A stretch of DNA of 64,000 nucleotides from Dasypus novemcinctus (lineage: Eukaryota; Chordata; Mammalia; Cingulata; Dasypodidae), in NCBI RefSeq assembly GCF_030445035.2, contig NC_080677.1, forward strand, positions 158,597,169 to 158,661,168, in the 5' to 3' direction. This document shows, piece after piece, positions 12,524 to 24,347 of this stretch (its first letter is position 1; each line of letters begins with the position of its first letter). The notes under the pieces are model-generated. The model did no database searches and was not told the DNA's origin. It was given only the letters and a program-made list of their open reading frames with translations. Position numbers and translations under genes: made by a program.

Positions 12524-14125
12524 CAGTTCTCAAACTTTTTGCTCCCAGGATGCAATTGAAGTCTTAGAAATTATTGAGGTTCCAAGGAAATTTTGTTCAT
12601 GAGGGTAGGTAATATCTACTGATAATTATCATATTGGACACTAAAACTGAAAAAAGTTTTAAATATGTATTTATTCTTTCATTTAAAAATAGCAATAAAA
12701 TAAATCAATTGCATGTTAATACAAGTAACACATTTTTATGAAAAACACCTATGTTTTCCAAAACTAAAATAATTAGTGAGAAGAGTGGCATTATTTTACA
12801 TTTTGCAAATCTTTTTAATGTCTGGTTTAGAAGACAGCTGGATTGACATATGCATTTCTACATTCAATTTACCGTGAAATGTTTTGACTGAGGTATATAA
12901 AGAAAATCCAGTCTCATATAGTTATGCAGCTGGGAAAGGAAGGAGTATTTTAATAGCTTTTTCAAATAAGTGTGGATATTTTATTTTATGTCACACCAAA
13001 ACATGACAAGCAATGTTTTTTAAAAGGTCATTATAATGGTGCATCTGAAACTATATCAGTGAAGTAGTTAGTTCCCTGTTACAGTAAAAGCCATTGGTCT
13101 AATTTATACTTGGAATGGGTCTTTTAGCTGTGCCTGATTTCATAACATCATGCATTAGTCACATGGAAAAAAATGATTCATTAAGTTATGCAGAGTCCAA
13201 ACATTGACATATTTCATTCCATAATATTAAAAAATCACACTCATTAAAGTCTTTTCAGGTTTCTGATTTTATCAGAAAAGTTTTTCAAAGTTGTCAAGTT
13301 CATGCTGGTAGAGACATAAAAAATTCAAATATTTTCTTGAAAGCTTGAATTACTGTCAGTTGTTTTCCTTGAAGTGACAGATTCCTTTCATTCAACAGAA
13401 AAAAAGTCTGTGAAATACCCAGGTCTGAATGGTCACAGTTTATCTGTTAGTTGTCCTGGGAAGCAAACATGGTGCTGCATGAGAACAATGGCTAGTTCAG
13501 CCTGCAACTGAATTGTACAAGTACTTTGCTTCTAGGCCAGTACATCTTCCTAGAGATGCAGCAGAAGTGCTTTCTGGGTGCTTCCTATTTCATCACCTTG
13601 GACACAAAGGTGGAAATGGTTTAATAAAATCGGTCTTGGTTCCTGCTTCACGAGGGACAGCCTTCAGCAACACTGGAGTTTTTTTTTAAACCGTGAGGAT
13701 AGGATGATGAGAAATACCACGGTGCTGCTTCTGCTTTGGTTCGTGCTAAAACACCTGCACTTTTACTCACCATTATTATTAATTTTTTATCTCCCCTCTT
13801 CTGCTTTTTTTGCTTGCTGTCTGCTCTCTCTCTGTGTCCATTCGCTGCATGCTCTTCTGTGCTTTTTCTTTTTTTGCTTGTCTCCCTTTTTTTGTTGCGT
13901 CACCTTACTGAGTTGGCTCTCCGTGGCACTTGAGGGCCAGTGGCACTCTGTGGTGCCCAGGCTGGCGACTCTCCACAGCGTACAGGCGAGCCTCCTATAT
14001 GGTAGACGGGAGCCCAACTGATGGAGCCACAGCTGCTTCCCACTCACCATTATTTTTTGCACCAAAATCTCAACACAGGGTAAAAAGGGTAAAGGATATT
14101 TTAGCATTACTAAGAAAAGAGATTT
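12524..14125 (-). mobile_element. Charlie-type hAT DNA transposon fossil with transposase remains
   Basis: The left end is a hAT terminal inverted repeat (cagttctcaaactttttg, 12524-12541). Internal non-coding blocks (ttttccaaaactaaaataat; gagaagagtggcattatttt; cttttcaggtttctgatttt) agree with my memory of Charlie1. On the minus strand at about 13690-13270 a broken transposase frame can be followed: a DEIGS-QKALLLH motif, a KVLVQF motif one frame over, then QAELAIVLMQHH, QLTDKL and PGYFTDFFSVE. This corresponds to the C-terminal hAT transposase region, with several stops and at least one shift. A DAS SINE interrupts it at 13778-14041. It is inactive. Confidence 0.8.
13778..14041 (-). mobile_element. 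Long DAS SINE, antisense, inside the hAT fossil
   Basis: A perfect 13-bp target duplication actcaccattatt lies at 13765-13777 and 14042-14054. The minus strand has a tRNA-like head (gtggctccatcagttgggct) and a shortened, diverged long-SINE body. The T-rich left end is the antisense tail. Confidence 0.9.
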
Positions 14126-14134
14126 GTTACTTCT

Positions 14135-14620
14135 CATGATTTATTAGTTTATTTATCCTAGAGAAGTTGTGGGTTTACAGAAAAATCATGCAGAAAATAT
14201 AGAATTCCCATGTAGCCCCCTCAAACAGTTTTCCATTTTATTAACTGGAACCTTGGCTATGACTGATAAAAGAAGATTATTACAATTGTTCTATTAACTA
14301 TAGTTCGTAGTCTCCATTAGGGTACACTGTTTGTTTTGGGCAGTTCAATGTGTCTTTAAATTTTTATTCTACTAAACTTTATACAACCTAAAATTTCCCC
14401 TTTTGACTACATTCAAATACATACTTCAGTGCTGTTAATGACATTCAGTGTTGTGCTACCATCACCACCATCCATTACCAAGAATTTCCCATCATCCCAG
14501 ACAGAAATTCTGCACCAATTAAGCATTAATTCCCCATTCTCCACCCCCAGACAGACCCCTGGTAAACTGTGTTCTGTTTTCTGGCTCTATGAATTATTTT
14601 ATTCTAATTAAGTAAAATGA
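14135..14620 (-). mobile_element. L1 3' end fragment, antisense
   Basis: The text (gtttacagaaaaatcatgca, ccattttattaactgg, ctaccatcaccaccatcc, gacccctggtaaactgtg) matches the antisense layout of L1 3' UTRs. It is diverged and 5'-truncated. Confidence 0.55.
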
Positions 14621-14679
14621 TTTTAACCCCGTGGATCCCCAGGGTTCAATGGGCCACATGTTGAGAACAACTGCCCTAA

Positions 14680-15045
14680 TTAATTCATGACATTGTTTTC
14701 CATGTTTTTAAGTCGTGCAGTTCCTCACCCTCAATTCCACTTACTGTCCCTTTGTCATAAAGACACGGCTTGCTCCCTGATTCATTTAGGTCTTTACTCA
14801 AAAGTCACCTCTGAGGCAAGGCTTTTCCTTCCCCCTTCCCTGCTCTATGCATTCTCCTTAGCTTTTGTTATTACTATCATGCTATGGAATTTGTCTCTAT
14901 ACTGTCTATTACCTGTCTCCACTAGAATGTAAGCTATAGGAAGGCAGGAATTTTGCCTGCTTTGTTCACTGCTCTTTTCCCAGATAGAGGAGTGCACAGG
15001 CCATAGTTGTACTCAATAAATATTTGTTGAATGAAAGATAAATGT
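14680..15045 (+). mobile_element. L2 (LINE2) 3' end
   Basis: Diagnostic blocks are in order: tttactcaaaagtcacctc, cactagaatgtaagctata, ggcaggaattttgcctgc and the terminal ctcaataaatatttgttg followed by aatgaa. This is the canonical L2 3' end. Confidence 0.85.
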
Positions 15046-15604
15046 TGCAAAACTGCTGTCCTGCAAGTGTTGTTGCAATGTGCTTTTTTTGATTAAATCT
15101 TATATTTCTGAGAGTCAGCAATGTTGGTGGTTGTGTTTGCAAGCAACACGACTCAGCTGAGGTCGACTGGAAGTGAAAGTAAAAAAGTGATGGTGGGGGC
15201 ATCTTATGATGTGGGCAAGGGGAGTGAGGAGTCACTTAGCTGCCGGGACTCTCCTTCTCCTCTGCCCTCCTTATGCCCACTGCATCCCACAATCTTGGGT
15301 TCAAAGGGCAGAATATGGCCATTTCACACTCTCCAATGACATACCCCAATCATGTCATTTAAGGTCTTTCTCTCTTTCACCCTCTCTGCTCCACTCCCTC
15401 ATTACAAATTCTTGGGGGAAAAAAAATCTGATCGACCCAGCTTTTTTCTGATGGTCAGCCCTAGTCCAAACAGCATTGCCAGTTACAGTGCTAAGCATCT
15501 ATTCACATTTTTTTTTTACAGCAACTTCATGTTGATTTGGAAAAGAGAACAAGATTGTGATTCAGTTGCACATGAACTCACAGGAGCCATTTGGTTTCTC
15601 CATT

Positions 15605-15945
15605 TAGTTGTTTTAGTTTCCTAGGCTGCTTAAAGCAAATACTATAAAAGTGTTCTGCTTACACACAGGGAATTATTTTTGCTTACAGTTTGAAGCTGTG
15701 AAAATGTCCAAATCAAGGCACCATCAGACTGGTTTCTTCCCCAAGACCAGCTGCTGATGATCTTTGGCTCCTCTGTCACATGGCAAGGCACATGGCGGCA
15801 TCTGCTGGTCTCTCCCTTTTCTTTCCTGTGTCATTGATTTCAGCTTCTTGCTTCTGTAGTTCTCTCTCTCTCTGTCTTCATTCATTTATAAAGGACTCTA
15901 GTAAGAGGATTAAGACTCATCCTGAATGAGGTGGCAGAGAATGCA
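15605..15945 (-). mobile_element. MaLR/ERVL-like LTR fragment, antisense
   Basis: It starts ttgttttagtttcctaggct and carries ctcctctgtcacatggcaag and aagaggattaagactcatcc, which are shared with the LTRs at 28556 and, in the opposite orientation, 39690. The right end is truncated. Confidence 0.6.
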
Positions 15946-18689
15946 GTCATTTGGAGTGGGGTGGGCAGGAAAGTCCATCCAGACACCGATAAAGCACCCT
16001 AGTGGATGGGTACCCAGTGGCTGCATTTTAAATCCAAGATATAACAGAATTTCAGTATGTAATTGGAAACTAGAGAAGCTCTTTCAAAGATGAAGCTAAA
16101 GTTTGACAAGTCTCTTTCTAGTTCAGGATCTGTTTTTTCCTCTTTTTTTTTTAAAAAAATAGAGCTGTATACCATCAGTATTCAATTTGATTAACATTGA
16201 ATATTTACATGTTCATACATACCCGCTCTCTTATACCCCTTTAACACAGTATTTTAATTTTAGTTTTTAGCTGTGTATACTGAGAATGACTCAGTTTGCC
16301 AGGATGGAAGGAGATTCTTTATCTTCCAACTATTATTAGAATCCCATATAGACAGTAAAGGAGCCCATGATCCACAAGTGAATTCTGAGTCTTCTTGAAT
16401 GGTGAGAAACGCAGAACGTCTTCATCCCAGTGAACTGCAATGAAAGTCTGATGGCCAAGTCTCAGGATACCACTGGAAGCAGAATGTTGGCTGTATTGGA
16501 ATGAACAGAAATAGTACCTCATTCACATGCAAATATACAACTTAATTTCAATTGAGTTCTAAGCTGTGATGTGTTTTGGATACTGGATACCTTCTAAAAA
16601 TATGTCTCTTTTTATAAAAAGGACCACATCCTTTTAGAAGAAGAAAAGCCTTGTTTCTTATTTTTAAATGGTTTTAAGAAAGTCACAGAATTTGCAAAGC
16701 TCATGCGCTGACTGTGGAAATGGAATTTTAAAAATCTGTGCATGTCTGCTTTCATAATTTACTCTTGAGAAAATTAAAATAATATGCAACTCCTGAACAA
16801 ATTAGTATTCCCATCTGTTACTATGGAGAGATGTAGTCAACAACATTGTGCTTTTTGGCTTCCTGATTTTTAAAAATATTTTTCTGCTTAAACCCACATT
16901 TTATTTTTTTTGAAGAACCACTGAGCTTTCTGTGATGCTACACTAAGAAACACAATTTATTGAAAATGTTTTTACAAGTGATCCAGGTGAAGGGAAACAA
17001 GAACAGGCCTATTAGATTCACCTGTGATGCTGAAGGGTTGAAATTGCAAAAATAGGCTAGCTAGTTCTATTGATACTTTGCAATACGAGACCAAAATCAA
17101 AATAGGAATTGAGACATTGGAAAAGCAGTCCCACCACTAAAGGACAGAATTTGGGGCCTTCTCACCCACACTCCTTCCTCAGAGAGCCTGGCCGTCCCCG
17201 CTGCTGTGGGGAGGCGCCCACCCGGCTCCTGACCTTGACACGTGTCCTGTGGCTGATGGGAGCAGAGGTGGTCACCTGACCTTCGCTCTCCTGGGCACCT
17301 GCAACGGCAACAGAGCCTGAGGGACCTTTGCTTCCTGCTATGAAAAAAGTGTTTCCAAGACCCACGATGTTGGGATTAAAGTGGGTTCCATGGTAAGACC
17401 ACAACAAGTCAAGGGCAGGAGCAGCCCCGTGGAGCCCCGTGGGGGTGTCCACCTGGAGGGATGGGGAGGTGGCCTGTCCACCAGCTCGTCCACCTGTTCC
17501 TCGAGGCCCTCCTTCCTCCTCCACGGGTCGGTGGGGAGGGGCAGGGCTGCATGAGCTGGGGTGGAGGGGACGCTCCGGCTGGACGAGAAGGTTGTGCAAG
17601 GCTAGTTAAGGATGGCCGCCTTTCCCCTCAGGGTCACGGGAAGTTACGAACCAGGGATGGGCACGACTGTATTGGTTTGGGCAGGTCTCTCGGGCCGCAG
17701 CGTGGAGAAGATACTGGAGTGAGCAGAGGGTGGATGTGCGTGGCCCAGAAGGACGGTGAGGGGCCAGGGAGTGAGGAAGGAACTTCCCCCGGGCGTTTAC
17801 TTCCCCCGCGGTTCAGCTTCTGGTGTCCTTAGAATGACCTCCCTCTTTCTTTGACCTTCTGTTCTTTTTTTGTTCATGGAACGAAACAACCCAAGTCTCC
17901 AAGCAGAATTGCCAGCTACACATTTCCACACGGCCATCCCACAGTTACCCCAGACGTAAGAGGCCGCAAGTGGGAGAAGTCCACGAGGGCTTGCTCCTCA
18001 ACCCAGGCTCACCTCAGGGAGTCTCGTAGAGGCGGGCTGTCCTGCTGGCCCCGTGGCCTCCTTCCAGCCTCTACCCCTGCCTGTCTGACCAGCTCTTTCT
18101 CTTAATGTATCTTAAGCCTGTGTCCCCGCCCCTTCTTCTTTTCCTACAGGCCATCTAACCTGGGCTGTGACCTTTGGCCTCCCCACCTCCAGCCTCTTCC
18201 ATCCCTAATGCTCATTGTATGGTGGAGGCCAGAAGCTTTTAAAAATGTGAATCTGTCGGTGTCGCTCCCCTGCCAAAATAGCAACAAAACACCTGACGGA
18301 AAGTCTGTCCTGCTTTTTGAGCTCTGCCCTCCCTATTTATGATCCAACTTTGCATCCCACTATTCCCCAAACCGAAACTTGCAAACCTATTAATTTGCAT
18401 TACTCACTTTTCATTGCATGCACTTTCTGTTTTCTTCTCTCCCTTCCTTTAGTCATTCTACTTCCTTTATCCTGAATTGCATTTCTTACCACACTTCTGC
18501 TACCCAACTTCTCTCTTGCCTTCAAGCTCAGGAAGGAGAAAGTGCTAGTGAGTAACTCCAGGGGCAGGTAGAAATGTCATCTAAAAACATCTTTATTAAT
18601 AATTGAAGTGTTGTTGAAGGTTTTATGTGAGATTTGAAAAGCAGACAAAGGTCTGAAAAAATTAGAAAATTAGTTTTGGTTATCAGGTA
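15946..18689. other. Intergenic DNA including a GC-rich unique block
   Basis: 15946-17150 is AT-rich and unclassified. 17160-17830 is GC-rich with moderate CpG content and open frames on both strands that I reject as genes. 18120-18530 is pyrimidine-rich and may contain a weak L2-like trace. No exon structure is supported. Confidence 0.5.
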
Positions 18690-18700
18690 CTCTAATAGAT

Positions 18701-19152
18701 TTCTTTTTTTAGATTTCTTTTTTAAATTTATTCTCCCCTCCTCCCCCACCCATTGTCTGCTTTCTGTGTCCATTCACTGTGTGTTCTTCTTTGTCCGCTT
18801 GCATTCTTGCCTGCGGCACTGGGAATCTGTGTCTCCCTTTGTTCCGTCATCTTCATGCGTCAGCTCTCCAAATCTGTCTCTCTTTGTTGTGTCATCTTGT
18901 TGTGTCAGCTCTCCATGTGCACAGCACTACTCCTGGGCGGGCTGCACTTTTTTCTGCGGAGCTGCTCTCCTTGAGGGGCCACTCCTTGCGCATGGGACTC
19001 CCCTACATGGGGGACACCCCTGCGTGGCACAGCACTCCTTGTGCGCATCAGCACTGCACATGGGCCACACGGGTCAGGAGGCCCTGGGTTTGAACCCTGG
19101 ATCTCCTTCGTGGTAGGTGGACGCTCTATCAGTTGAGCCAAATCTGCTTCCC
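18701..19152 (-). mobile_element. Long DAS SINE, antisense
   Basis: A perfect 11-bp duplication ctctaatagat sits at 18690-18700 and 19153-19163. The minus strand opens with a tRNA-like head (ggctcaactgatagagcgtc; cagggttcaaacccagg). The body contains extra tandem-like ctttgttgtgtcatcttg blocks. The T-rich left end is the antisense tail. Confidence 0.92.
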
Positions 19153-19163
19153 TCTAATAGATC

Positions 19164-19835
19164 TTTTAGAACTATAGGAGAACTGGAGCCTGGCTGTAAA
19201 ATGATTATAATCTAGCAAGTGGATACTTTTCCAATATGGTAGACTTTTTTGGAACTACCACCTTTATCTTTAAGAGATCAGTGGATGCAGAACATACCCC
19301 AGGCTGTTCTAAAGTTTGCTGACAGGCACCCAGAAGTTTCTGGACAACTGGTTCCCAGGATATGGACCAAGCTGTGGAGGCAGAGGACAGTGTGTTTGTG
19401 CTTGAGTACACTAGACCGAATTGTTGCCTGTCTAAGCCCATGAGGGTGAGGGCCCTGGCACAGGTGAAGTGCTCGATAGCACACTTGCTGATGAGGAGTG
19501 CCTGGAAGTGGGCAGGGAGGCTTCTAGCACCGTCAGCAACCGTGCCTCTCCTGGGGAGGACTTTTGCTGTCCTAGATGAAATTGCTGATCTCTCTGCTGT
19601 GTGTCCTGACTGCATGCTGTGTCCTTTCTAGGAATAGCCTTTTTTGATTGACTTAAGTCTAGTGTGTTCCCAAATTATGGGCATCTGACTCACCTATTGA
19701 CATTTATCAAGATGAAATAGGCTTTGTTCTTTTTTGGCCTGTTCAGATTTTCTGAAAGCTATGCCTGTGAGAAGTATTGGGCTCCAATATTTCCCTGAAT
19801 GAATTCTTTCACATGCTTGAGAGATACATAATTAT
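19164..19835. other. Unclassified intergenic DNA
   Basis: Open frames of 136 codons (minus, 19615-19205) and 89 codons (plus, 19362-19631) overlap here. Neither shows a recognisable domain or splice context. I see no repeat signature. Confidence 0.45.
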
Positions 19836-19839
19836 GATG

Positions 19840-20640
19840 CTTTTATTACTTTACCAGAACGTAGAGAAAGAAAAGCTTTTCACAAAACAAGCATATCAAT
19901 TTTGACCAAAATAGCTCACACAAAAAATCATAGTCCAGTGTCACATGTGAATATTTATGCAAAAGTCATAAATAACAAGGCAAACAGAATCTAGCAATAA
20001 ACTAAAAAAAGACACAGAAACAAATGGGGTTTATTCTAAGATTTTGAGGGAGGCTTAATATTAGGATATCTATTAGCATAATTCACCATATTTATAGGCC
20101 AAAAGATAAAAGATATGATCACATTGATAGGTATAAAAGAGGCATTTGAAAAAAATTTTTTGATAAAATTGACTTTAAAGAAACCATAGCTAAAATAGGA
20201 AAAAATGAATACTCCTTAAAAATGGTAAAAATACATCTCTTAAACCAAAATATAGGATTACATTTAGGGCAAAACAGTGGAAGCCTTCATATCAAAATTA
20301 GTATACTGAAATGAATATTTTCTTATATACAAGCAATAATCAGTTAGTAATAGAATATATAGAATGAGGCATCACAATAAAGAGTTTTGCAAATACCCCG
20401 AAAGAGGGATAGCAGAGAAGAGGCAGGCCACTTTCATGGAGAAGAAGACTCATTAGACATATTGATTCTTCCTCAATCAATATGTACAGTTATTATGATC
20501 TCCATGTAAGTAAGAACAGGATTTTGGGGAAATTTGTCAAATATAATTCTATAATTCATCTGGAAAAATTAGCAGAAAAGAATATTCAGAAGAGAGGAGA
20601 ATTGTGAGAATAGAATAGTTATGTAATATAGAATTGGGTT
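19840..20640 (+). mobile_element. Old L1 ORF2 fragment, sense
   Basis: Order-preserved ORF2 landmarks occur: ataacaaggcaaacagaatc, aaatggggtttattctaag, attcaccatatttataggcc, aaagaggcatttgaaaaa and ataattcatctggaaaaatt. Strong decay has left no long frame. Confidence 0.6.
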
Positions 20641-20679
20641 ACGAGTTAGTTTGGAGTGAGGGCAAAGAGATTTTCTCTT

Positions 20680-20845
20680 CGGCCAAACAACTTAGGTGCA
20701 AATCTTAACCCTTCCACTTCACGGCCATGTCAAGTCAGGCAAATGACTGAGCTTCTGTATGCCTTACGCTCCACTAGTAGAACATTTACAGTAGTTCCAG
20801 CACACAGTAAGCAATCAAATGTTGTCATTATGAAGTGACTTTAAA
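20680..20845 (+). mobile_element. MIR element
   Basis: It contains aggtgcaaatcttaaccctt, a tcaggcaaatgactgagctt block and a terminal cacacagtaagcaatcaaat, matching the MIR order. Confidence 0.6.
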
Positions 20846-22338
20846 TGATACAGTGGGGTACTCACCTTGGAAGAGTGAAGATGGAAAGGAATAGAGAATT
20901 CAGACATAAAGGCAAGAATTAATGGGATTTCAGTAAATACATAAAAGTGGTATTTCAAAACAATAGGGAAGGTGAATTGATCAATAATGTTAGAACAAAT
21001 CTATCATATATGAGTGTGTGTATTTCCTAATTGCTGTTTTTATAGTAAACTCTCACAGAAGCAATACATTGCCCATTGCAGACTGGAACACTGGAGAATA
21101 GTATAACACTTCAAGTATAGCTTTTAGAGATTGCAGGAGATTTTGCTTTTAAATCAATTTTATTGATGCATATTAATAAAGCATATAATTCATCCAAAGT
21201 GTACAATCAATGGCATTTTCTATAATTAGGTAGTTGCGTGTTCATCACTTCAATCATTATTAGAGCATTTTCATTATTTCAATAATAGTAACAATAGTAA
21301 ACAAAAAACGAACAAGAAAATTTCTCACTTCTGAATCTCTCTCTGCTCCCCCACTGTACATAGCTGCTGTTGCTGGCTGTTCTATTCAAGTGTATAATCA
21401 ACAATACTGTGTAGTATAACAACAATACTGTGCATTCATCATCTCAAAAAATTTAGAACAATTTCATTACTCCAAAATGAAAGACTCCACACCTCTTCGA
21501 AATCCTTCCTCAGACCTACATAACCTCTAATCTCATTTCAGCTTTATAGATTGATTGACATTTACATTTTGTGTAAATGGAATCATACAATATGTAGTAC
21601 TCTGAGTCTGGTCTCCTTCACTTAGTATAATGGTTTTTGTCTGATATTAAAATTTTGTACTATTAACTTACATTTGTTCAGCTTTGAAGTAAAATGATCT
21701 TATATATGCAATTCTGCCCATATTCATTTTTCACATAATGTATTTATATTTCACATAATATATTTAGTTCATAATAGGGCAATCATACAGTATTTGTTCT
21801 TTTGTGTCTGGCTTGCTTCACTCAACATAATGTTCCCCATGTTGTCATGTTTTACAACTTCATTTCTTCTTACTACTGCATAATATTCCATCGTGTGTAT
21901 ACTCCACAGTTTGTTTATCCATTCATCTGTTGATGGACACATGGGTTGCTTCCAGCTTTTGGCTATCGTGAATAATGCTGCTATGAACATTGGTGTGCAG
22001 ATATCTATTCGTGTCACTGCTCTCAGCTGTTCTGGGTATATACCTAGCAATGGTATTGCTGGGTCCCGTGGCAAGTCTATATTCAACTTTGTTAGGAACT
22101 GCCTAGCAGTCCTCCATAGTGGCTGTACCATTCTACATTTCCACCAACAGCGAATAAACATTCATATCTCTGCACATCCTCTCCAACCTTTACAGTTTTC
22201 CGATTTTTTAATAGCAGCCAGTCTAATAGGTGTGAAATGATATCTATTGTAGTTTTGAGTTGCATTTCCCTAATCGCTAGTGATGTTGAACATTTTTTCA
22301 TGTGTTTCTTTGCCATTTGTATTTCTTCTTTGGACAGT

Positions 22339-22831
22339 TGTCCCCGTCTCCTTCCCGCCCAGTATTGGCAGCCGGCGCTGCCCCTCCTTCTCTCCTTCTC
22401 CGTCTTCCGCCTAGCCGTTATCTAGACAGCCCACACTTTCCCCTTCCCCTCCCTTGCTCCTAACCCCTTAGCCAGCTTACTGTCCAGTAACCGCCTACTG
22501 TCCAGTAACCGCCTACTGTCCAGTAACCGCCTACTGTCCAGTAACCGTCTACACAAGCAACAGCACCCGCTGGCACCAATCAAGTCCCTTTACGTATCCC
22601 TAGACCCTATAAAACCATGTCCCCTTCTACAATAAAGCAGACTTGTGCCCAGACCTCGTCTCCGTGGTGTTTTTGCTTGCACCGCGCGTCCCCCGTGCCT
22701 GAGCGGAGAGAGCGAGGGCCCAATGGCTTCGTGCCGACCCCCCTCCTCTCCTTTGACCGTGGGGCAGCCCCGTCCGGAGAGCTCACCCGGCCATCTGCGT
22801 CGACCCTCCCGGAGGCCCGCAGCTGCCCACA
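22339..22831 (+). mobile_element. Solo ERV LTR (493 bp) inserted in L1
   Basis: The element has canonical TG...CA ends (TGTCCCCG ... GCCCACA) and a perfect 6-bp duplication GACAGT at 22333-22338 and 22832-22837. The L1 sequence continues seamlessly across it. Promoter parts are visible: CCAAT at 22576-22580, TATAAAA at 22608-22614 and AATAAA at 22631-22636. A 4 x 18 bp tandem repeat lies upstream of them. The 6-bp duplication favours a class II (ERVK-like) origin. It is GC-rich and little decayed, so probably young relative to its host L1. No internal viral genes are present. Confidence 0.92.
22476..22547 (+). repeat. Four 18-bp tandem repeats in the LTR
   Basis: The unit cctactgtccagtaaccg starts at 22476 (first copy with one change), 22494, 22512 and 22530. 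It sits upstream of the CCAAT and TATA boxes, where LTR enhancers usually are. Confidence 0.97.
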
Positions 22832-24347
22832 GACAGTTGTCTTTTCAAGTCTTTTGCCCATTTTTTAATGCCTTTTTATTGTTAAATTGTATAATCTCCT
22901 TATATATCATGGATATTAAATTTTTATCAGGTAAGTGATTGCCAAATATTTTCTCCCATTGAGTTGGCTGCCTTTTCAAAGTCTTTTTTGCCTTTGACAA
23001 AGTCCTTTGAGGTGCAAAAATGTTGACTTTTGAGGAGGTCCCATCTATCTGTTTTTCTTTTTGCTCCTCATGCTTTGGGCATAAGGTTTAGGAAACTACT
23101 GCCTACCACAAGATCATGAAGATGCTTTCCTACGTTTTCTTCTATGAGTTTTATATTTGCTGTTTTTATATTTAAGTCCTTAATCCATTTTGAGTTAATT
23201 TTTGTGTAAGGTGTGAGACAGGGGTCTTCTTTCTTTCTGTTGAATATGGCTATCCAGGTCTCCCAGCACCATCTGTTGAATAGACTGTTCTGGTCCAGCA
23301 GGGTGGGCTTAACAGTCTTGTCGGAAACTGCTTGACAGTAGATGTGAGGATCAATTTCTGAGTTCTCTATTCAATTCCATTGGTCAACCTGTCAGTCCTT
23401 ATGCCAGTACCATGCTCTTTTTTTTTTTTTTTTTTTTTTACCATTGTAACTAAATAATATGCTTTAAAGTTAGGAAGTGAGAGGCCTCCAACTTCATTCT
23501 TTTTTAAGACATTTTTTTGCTATTCAGGGCCCCTTACCTTTCCAAATAAATTTTATTATTGGTTCTTTGGTTTCTTCAGTAAAGGCTGTTGGAATTTTTA
23601 TTGGGATTGCATTGAATCTGTAAGTCAGCTTGGGTAGAATTAACATCCTAACAATAGTCTTCCAACCCATGAACACGGAATGTCCTTCCATTTATGTAAG
23701 TATTCTTCTGTTTCTTTTAGCAATGCTTTGTAGTTTTCTGAATACAGGTCCTTTATGTCCTTGGTTAAGTTTATTCCTAAATATTTGATTGTTTTAGTCA
23801 CTATTACTAATATAAATGGATTTTTTTCTGATTTCTTCCTCAGATTGCACATCAGTAGTGTATAGAAATGCTATTGATTTTTGCATGTTAACCTTGTTTC
23901 CCACCATTTCGCTAAACTTGTCTATTAATTATAGTAGCTTTTTTGGTAAATTTTTCAGGGTTTTCTAGATATAGGATCATGTCTTCAGTGAATAGTGGAA
24001 GGTTTACTTCTTCCTTTCCTATTCGAGTGCCTCTTATTTCTTTGCCTAGACTAATTGCTCTAGCTAGAACTTCTAGCACAATATTGAATAATAATGGTGA
24101 CTGGGCATCCTTGTCTTGTTCCTGATCTCAGTGGGAAAACTTTCAGTCTTTCACCATTGAGTACAATGCTAGCTGTAGGCTTTTCATATATGCACTTTGT
24201 TATATTGAGAAAGCTTCCTTCTATTCCTATATTTTGGAGTGTTTTTATCAAGAATGGGTGCTCTGTTTTGTCAAATGCCTTTTCTGCATCAGTTGAGAAG
24301 ACCATGTGATTTTTTACACTGGAGAGTGATATAACATTTCATGTATA

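Larger units (their letters stand above)
21119..24314 (-). mobile_element. L1 element, antisense, 5'-truncated, split by a solo LTR
   Basis: Minus-strand ORF2 text is readable in pieces. The polymerase segment near 24300-24060 contains FSTDAEKAFDKTEHPFLIKTL and SGTRQGCP, close to the canonical L1 DAEKAFDK and RQGCP motifs. The C-terminal segment near 22160-21770 contains IHTMEYYAVVRRNEV. The 3' UTR reaches about 21130. Imperfect 32-bp duplications (aacactggagaatagtataa... at 21087; tacactggagagtgatataa... at 24315) mark the insertion. Stops and shifts make it inactive. A solo LTR occupies 22339-22831 and a T-run of 22 is at 23418-23439. Confidence 0.88.

Noticed and set aside
17162..17832. 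GC-rich block with frames on both strands, considered as a CpG-island promoter or gene
   Set aside because: CpG content is only moderate, frames are low complexity, and no exon or promoter arrangement is visible.
19205..19631. Opposing open frames of 136 and 89 codons
   Set aside because: No recognisable protein family in either direction; opposing frames of this size occur by chance in GC-moderate DNA.
22476..22547. Regular 18-bp repeats considered as a CRISPR-like array
   Set aside because: Units are contiguous with no spacers and lie inside an LTR in a mammalian genome.
23640..24305. Minus-strand open frames with reverse-transcriptase-like text, considered as a gene
   Set aside because: They are decayed L1 ORF2 with stops and shifts, so not a functional gene.
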